The position numbers were made by a program, and so were the translations under genes. DNA of 64,000 nucleotides from Polyangiaceae bacterium (GTDB taxonomy: Bacteria > Myxococcota_A > Polyangia > Polyangiales > Polyangiaceae), in contig JADJXL010000019.1 of the NCBI GenBank assembly GCA_016715885.1, positions 62,001 to 126,000 of the forward strand. Reading direction: 5' to 3'. Position 1 is the first letter of the stretch. Each line of letters begins with the position of its first letter. Shown in pieces: positions 59,523 through 64,000 of this stretch. Below the pieces are notes generated by a model that was not told the DNA's origin, did not search any database, and saw nothing but the letters and a program-made list of their open reading frames with translations.

Positions 59523-62500
59523 ATGAGATCGATGGGAACTGTGCTGGGTTTGGTCGCGGCGGCAGTGGGAATCGTCGATGCGAGCGTCGCGCGCGCGGAT
59601 ACGTGGCCGATAACGCGTCATGACGCGGCTCGCACGGGGGCTTCTGCGGGGACGGTTCCCGTGGATCAGCCTTTCGTGACGTGGAGGGCGTACATGGGCG
59701 GACGTCCGGTGGCGCAAACGGTGCAATTCGGCATTGGCGACCAATCGACGATGGTGGCCGCGGTCGGCGGGCGGTTCATCGTGAAAAACGCAATGACGCA
59801 AGCGACGCTTTGGAAGAGCGATATGCTCGGCGTGGGTGCGGTCGAAGCCATTGCGGACCTGGATGGAGACGACAACCTCGAAGTCATCGTGCGCGCGGAG
59901 ACACGTGCTCATGTTTTGGATGGTAAAACCGGAGCGCTTCTGTGGAGCTCGGCGCCCGATGCATTTCGAACGCCCGCGGCGGTTCGCGTCGTCGATCTCG
60001 ATGGTAATGGGCTGCCCGACGTGTACGTCGACGAATGTACGACATGTGCGAAACAAGGCACCATGAGCGCCGGCGCATATTCGTTTGCGTCCGGTTTCGC
60101 GGCCCCGAAGACGCTTTGGGAACGCGCTCTGAATGCGTCACCATCGCCCGTCAATTCGGGCAGCGATGCCATCGTCGACCTCGATGAAGATGGATTGGCG
60201 GAAGTGGTTTTGACCTCGTCCGACAAAGTGCTCGTCGTTCGGGGTTCGGATGGTTCGCCCATTGCAACGCTTGCTCTTCCGTCGCAAGACAAAAACCCAT
60301 TCCCCCATGCTCGCGTGCTTGCTGCCGAAATCGACGGTTTGCCCGGGAAAGAGCTCGTGATCGTGCAGCCATCGGGTCAAGTTGCAACGAGCGCCGGGCC
60401 GGCGGGCATCACGGTTTTTCGGCTGAATCCAAAGACCGGCACGAATACGCTGCTTTACCGCCGAGTTGCGGATGGATACGACGAGAGCATGGTGGCTCAA
60501 GTGGACGTCGTGTCGGATTTGGACGGCAATGGCATCGACGAGGTCATCTTTTCGCATCGAAATGCTTCGAACGGCGTTTTCACGACGGAGATCCTGAGCG
60601 GCCCGAGCGGTACGTCCGTGACCACGTTGACGGGTGCTCGTTTCGAGGGCGCCGCGAACCTCGATGGATTGCCCGGCGCCGAAGTCGTGCTCGCATCGCA
60701 GAATGGTTTGTCGATACATAAGCTCGACGCGGGGCAATTCGTGGCGCTGGCGGGGCCGATTCCTGACGTGCGCGTGCACCGGATGCCAGACAAAAATGCG
60801 CAAAGAAGCGGACAACTCGAATTTCGCCTCGGGGTGCTCGAGCGACCAGGGAAGCGTCCCGCGCTTCTCGTGGGAAAACCCAGTTCGCAAATTCCTTATG
60901 CCGATCTCGCCGATGTCGGCAGTTTTCTCGATATTCGAGGTTTGGCGCTCAGCTCTGCGGGTGTGGACGACGTAGGGAAACACGTGCCGCTCGTCGGTGA
61001 AATCACGGGCGTCATACCGGCGGGTGGGGCGACGCGACCGTATCCACAAATCGCCATTGGTACGACGGCAGGGACCGTGATTCTGCTCAGCCAATCGTTT
61101 CAAGGAACGAACGGAATCGTATTTGCCGGCGGCAAAGCAACGGGTTCGATCATTGGCGGGGCAATGCAGCCGAATACGGGCGCAAGGGGTGGGCCGCTGA
61201 TTGGTCGTGATGAAGAAGGGCCATTCGTCGTGCTTCCGGGTTCTCCCATTGGTTTGTACGTAGGCGATGCTCGATTCGCGTCGCTCATTCTGCCGCCGCT
61301 GCCGCGGTGGATAGCGGCGCGAATGGGCGCTCCGAGCATCCTCGATTTGGGGGCGTTCGGTCATGTCGTCGTGGGCGTGGATGGCCAATCGCTCGTTGCG
61401 CGTCGTTCTTCGACGGGCGTCGTTTTGAACGAAGTGGACCTCGGCCTTGGAGCACCTCACGCAACGCCTTTGCCGCTTTCGATTGCCAGTACCAGCGTTC
61501 CGCTCGTGGGGATCGATTGGCGCGTCGAGGGCGTGCAGGTCGTGCAGAAAGCGGTCGACTTCTCGAAGAATGCGCTGGTTTGGCAAGGGAAACCATTGCC
61601 ATACGGAGGTTTCTTTGCTTCGAGCGTCGCGGACCTCGACGAAGACGGCACGGACGAATGGTATTCGATGAACGATGGGTTGAATCGTCGCGATGCGAAG
61701 ACTGGCGACGTGAAGACGGTTGCGGGCGAAGGTATGGGGTATTCGTTGCCGATGGCGGCATCGTTCGCTCCTGATGGCGAAAAGGCGCTTCTCCTTCAAG
61801 GTGGCGGACTCCCGCCCAAGCTGCTCGATGCATCGTTGAAAAAGGTATGGCAATCGCCCTCTGCGGAACCCGTCAATGGAATGGGTGGTGCGCGCGTGCT
61901 TTGCGGCGCGGCAACGCGGTTTGTCACTCCATCCGTTCTATCTCCGACGCTGCGAGCCTACGATGGCGCGACCGGAGCGCTCGTTGCGGAGCGGGCGCTC
62001 GCTGGTGGTGTCGCGTATTCATCGATTGCGCTCGCTACGCTTGCCGGTAAGCAACCTGGCGTTCTGTCCAATGCGACATCGGTAGCAAAACTTGGACAAG
62101 GCAATGGCGCCGTGCTCGTTGGATCCAGCGATGGCTACCTTTATGCGGTCGATGCCTGCACGCTCGATTTGCGCTGGAGCAAATTCCTCGGCGGGTCGGT
62201 ATCCGAGCCTATCGTCGGCGACACGGATGGCGATGCGGGTGATGAAATCGTCGTGAGCGTCGCGGATGGGTACATCGTCAACATCGATGTGCCGCGCCTC
62301 TCGCCGACGGACGGGATTACGTTCGTGGGGCCGAAAAACGGGAATGCTCCCATCGTCATTTCCCCTGGACAAGACGTCACCATTTCATTCGGGCAAGTTT
62401 CGGGAGCGACTTCGTATGAATATGCGCTCGTGGGTCCTGAAAACGAAGCTTTGTGGTCACCGGCTCACCGGGATGTTGCGACCAATCAGGTCACGGTGAA

Positions 62501-63074
62501 TCTCGACGGCGTGCTCGCATCGCGTCCGTATCGCATTGCGGTGCGCGCAAAAGGGCCTGCTGGCTCGAGCCCCGAAGCATTCTCCGAAACCATCGTCGTG
62601 GAAGATCGGAATGCGCCTACGCTGACGGCGACTGCAACGGCGCACGACGATACCGTGGTGGTATCGATGAAGGCGCAAGACGACCTGGCGCTCGATCACT
62701 TCATCGTTTGGATGCGCGACGCGGAAAATGCTGAAAGTCCTTTGCTCGTGGCGGGTGAAGCGCTGCTCGACGGCCCGTCGGCCGAAATCGAGCCAGCCTT
62801 TGTGGTTCCCGTCGAATTGTGGGGCAAGAACGTAGGCATCCGCGTGGACGTGCTCGACTCTGCGGGAAATTCGGCGCAATCGACGTTCAACGCGAAAATC
62901 AACAAGAGCGGGCACGTCGTTGGCGTTTCCGTCGACGAATCGGTTTTTGATGACGAACCCCTCTCGTTTGGCGGTTGCCGAGCCTCTGGGAATGGTCCCG
63001 CAAACGCAGGCGCAGCGCTCGTAATCGGATTTGCGCTGGCGCTAGCTCGTCGCGCACGTCGTCGCAGGTGCTAG
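59523..63074 (+). CDS. Secreted FG-GAP/VCBS-repeat protein with MYXO-CTERM sorting tail
   Basis: 1183 residues. A GGAGGGA Shine-Dalgarno precedes the ATG at 59523. The signal peptide (TVLGLVAAAVGIVDASVARA) is clear. The body is a series of FG-GAP-like repeats with calcium-type loops (IADLDGDDNLEVIVRAE, VVDLDGNGLPDVYVDE, IVDLDEDGLAEVVL, VSDLDGNGIDEVIF, VGDTDGDAGDEIVVSV), typical of beta-propellers. About residues 930-1110 look like fibronectin/Ig-like strands. The last 35 residues (GGC at 1150-1152, a membrane helix, then an Arg cluster) form a MYXO-CTERM signal, which in this phylum is cleaved by myxosortase so that Cys anchors the protein at the surface. Function unknown, perhaps adhesion. 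Confidence 0.92.
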   Translation: MRSMGTVLGLVAAAVGIVDASVARADTWPITRHDAARTGASAGTVPVDQPFVTWRAYMGGRPVAQTVQFGIGDQSTMVAAVGGRFIVKNAMTQATLWKSDMLGVGAVEAIADLDGDDNLEVIVRAETRAHVLDGKTGALLWSSAPDAFRTPAAVRVVDLDGNGLPDVYVDECTTCAKQGTMSAGAYSFASGFAAPKTLWERALNASPSPVNSGSDAIVDLDEDGLAEVVLTSSDKVLVVRGSDGSPIATLALPSQDKNPFPHARVLAAEIDGLPGKELVIVQPSGQVATSAGPAGITVFRLNPKTGTNTLLYRRVADGYDESMVAQVDVVSDLDGNGIDEVIFSHRNASNGVFTTEILSGPSGTSVTTLTGARFEGAANLDGLPGAEVVLASQNGLSIHKLDAGQFVALAGPIPDVRVHRMPDKNAQRSGQLEFRLGVLERPGKRPALLVGKPSSQIPYADLADVGSFLDIRGLALSSAGVDDVGKHVPLVGEITGVIPAGGATRPYPQIAIGTTAGTVILLSQSFQGTNGIVFAGGKATGSIIGGAMQPNTGARGGPLIGRDEEGPFVVLPGSPIGLYVGDARFASLILPPLPRWIAARMGAPSILDLGAFGHVVVGVDGQSLVARRSSTGVVLNEVDLGLGAPHATPLPLSIASTSVPLVGIDWRVEGVQVVQKAVDFSKNALVWQGKPLPYGGFFASSVADLDEDGTDEWYSMNDGLNRRDAKTGDVKTVAGEGMGYSLPMAASFAPDGEKALLLQGGGLPPKLLDASLKKVWQSPSAEPVNGMGGARVLCGAATRFVTPSVLSPTLRAYDGATGALVAERALAGGVAYSSIALATLAGKQPGVLSNATSVAKLGQGNGAVLVGSSDGYLYAVDACTLDLRWSKFLGGSVSEPIVGDTDGDAGDEIVVSVADGYIVNIDVPRLSPTDGITFVGPKNGNAPIVISPGQDVTISFGQVSGATSYEYALVGPENEALWSPAHRDVATNQVTVNLDGVLASRPYRIAVRAKGPAGSSPEAFSETIVVEDRNAPTLTATATAHDDTVVVSMKAQDDLALDHFIVWMRDAENAESPLLVAGEALLDGPSAEIEPAFVVPVELWGKNVGIRVDVLDSAGNSAQSTFNAKINKSGHVVGVSVDESVFDDEPLSFGGCRASGNGPANAGAALVIGFALALARRARRRRC

Positions 63075-63087
63075 AGCAAGATGGCAG

Positions 63088-63167
63088 GGCAAATCGGGGG
63101 GTTTGGGGGGGCCGAGCCTCGGCCCCCCCATCGTAAACAAGGCATCGCATCGCGAAGCGAGCGTATG
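63088..63167 (+). repeat. Dispersed two-hairpin intergenic repeat, copy D (shortened)
   Basis: It has GGCAAATCGGGGGGTTTGGG, the GGGGGGGCCGAG/CTCGGCCCCCCC hairpin, ATCGTAAACAAGGCATCGCA and a shortened GCGAAGCGAGCG end without the full GCGCGCGT hairpin. It begins 13 bases after the MYXO-CTERM gene stop and ends about 8 bases from the stop of the convergent GMC oxidoreductase gene. Same orientation as copies B and C relative to the plus-strand gene. Confidence 0.82.
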
Positions 63168-63175
63168 GCCCGCCA

Positions 63176-64000
63176 TCAAATCGCTTCGCGCACCAGGTGC
63201 AGCCCGTAGGTCTTCCAAAGCTCGCCCATGAAATGCATGCCGAAACGCACAAGGTCCTTGGCTTCGGTGACTTTGCTGGGCGCATTCGTGATTTTCGTCG
63301 TCGTGAGCTGTTTGATGAAGTCTTCGGGAGCAATGTAGAGAATACCGCGTCCCACGAGCGGCCCCGCATTGCTTCTTCCCTGCCAAACCGTCACGTAGAG
63401 CGTCGTCGTGTCCGGCCAGATGTCGATTCCCGGATCGTCTCGAATCACCTTGAAGCCTTCGAACCAGTACTCCGTCCCGTCGCGCGCAGAGAGGCCCATG
63501 CGGTAAATCATGTTTTTTACGCCGGGTTGTTCGGGATTCCGCACGAACAGCGTAAACTTACCATCCGTGACCGTGAGCGGTTCGGGCGATAGCATATCGG
63601 CTTCGACGCTGCCCACCATGTTCGATTGGTAGTGCTCGTTCACCAGGAGCGCTTCGAGATCGTCCGCCTGGATTGTCAGGACGAACCGCATTGCGTGGCC
63701 GTCCAATTTGCCTGCTTCGTCCGCGGCCTTGTAATCGAGGGTTCCTTTGCTGAAATGTCCCTTCATGGTTTCGGTGAAACGTACGCCGACCTTGGGCGGT
63801 GGGACGTCTTCCCGCGGGCGCGACGGCAATTCGTACGATGCGGAAAAGCCGTGCTGGCGAATGGCGAGATCCGCGCATCGTTCGGCGACCGCCGATATCG
63901 TTAGCAATGGATTGACGCCCACGGACGTGGGAATAATCGAACCATCCATCACGTAAAGGCCGGGGTGCACCGTCGTGGCGCCATTGCCATCAAAAACCTG
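63176..64000 (-). CDS. C-terminal part of a GMC/cholesterol-oxidase-like oxidoreductase (runs off window)
   Basis: 275 residues are visible; the frame is open to the window edge, so the N-terminal FAD-binding domain is outside. The visible start, VFDGNGATTVHPGLYVMDGS followed by IIPTSVGVNPLLTISAVAER, is the conserved C-terminal FAD-binding block of GMC oxidoreductases. A further C-terminal domain of about 200 residues follows (VGVRFTETMKGHFSKGTLDY, KFTLFVRNPEQPGVKNMIYR, GTEYWFEGFKVIRDDPGIDI), as in long cholesterol-oxidase-like family members. The substrate, sterol or another alcohol, is unknown. Confidence 0.88.
   Translation of the reverse strand, partial: QVFDGNGATTVHPGLYVMDGSIIPTSVGVNPLLTISAVAERCADLAIRQHGFSASYELPSRPREDVPPPKVGVRFTETMKGHFSKGTLDYKAADEAGKLDGHAMRFVLTIQADDLEALLVNEHYQSNMVGSVEADMLSPEPLTVTDGKFTLFVRNPEQPGVKNMIYRMGLSARDGTEYWFEGFKVIRDDPGIDIWPDTTTLYVTVWQGRSNAGPLVGRGILYIAPEDFIKQLTTTKITNAPSKVTEAKDLVRFGMHFMGELWKTYGLHLVREAI

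Overview
The window is about 64 kb of high-GC chromosome, and its gene content points to a myxobacterium, most likely of the Sorangium/Polyangium side of the order (inference). The evidence is a secreted protein with a MYXO-CTERM sorting tail (59523-63074), a CsgA/C-factor-like short-chain dehydrogenase (236-928), two Hanks-type Ser/Thr kinases (one a kinase-cyclase-ATPase fusion), a Roadblock-like protein, and many lipoproteins and large outer-membrane proteins. No phage, insertion sequence, CRISPR array, rRNA or tRNA gene was seen.

Layout. 1-9.8 kb: CsgA-like SDR, outer-membrane protein, valS, a translationally coupled membrane protein plus SBP56-family methanethiol oxidase, rhomboid protease, CheY-type regulator. 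10-22.8 kb is a housekeeping core: RluA-type pseudouridine synthase, hrcA, lipoprotein, then argD-argF-(degenerate P-type ATPase)-fur on the minus strand, divergent grpE-dnaK, and dnaA with a DnaA-box cluster upstream (possible oriC). 23.5-33.1 kb: outer-membrane protein, miaE, an unknown protein, a VapBC-type pair, and a partial ATP synthase operon b'-b-delta-alpha-gamma followed by a YciO-type protein. 33.2-44.5 kb: class A PBP, kinase, pgeF, quinone-oxidoreductase-like enzyme, large kinase fusion, Roadblock-like protein, lipoprotein, GST. 44.6-64 kb is more accessory: metalloprotease lipoprotein, SGNH hydrolase, lipoprotein, a CBS-type enzyme/carrier protein/adenylation enzyme operon, an HD-like protein divergent from a TonB receptor-lipoprotein pair, an ECF sigma-VWA pair, the MYXO-CTERM protein, and a truncated GMC oxidoreductase.

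Most unusual features. (1) A family of two-hairpin repeats of about 80-150 bp sits directly at gene 3' ends (5.2, 21.3, 33.2 and 63.1 kb). (2) The P1B-ATPase-like protein in the arg operon has lost the phosphorylated Asp, the CPC motif, the TGE Glu and most of GDGxND. (3) The ATP synthase b subunit carries a signal peptide and a long His/Pro-rich exported domain, while the alpha subunit has about 55 extra residues. (4) A stand-alone adenylation enzyme and carrier protein are coupled to a cystathionine-beta-synthase-type enzyme, which could be a small uncharacterised amino-acid-activating pathway.

Several genes are tightly packed: ATGA or similar overlaps (5988, 17263, 28101, 29126, 50120, 55532, 58762) and convergent stop overlaps (8991, 11059, 38016). 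Many long open frames lie antisense to genuine genes as a by-product of high GC and were left out.
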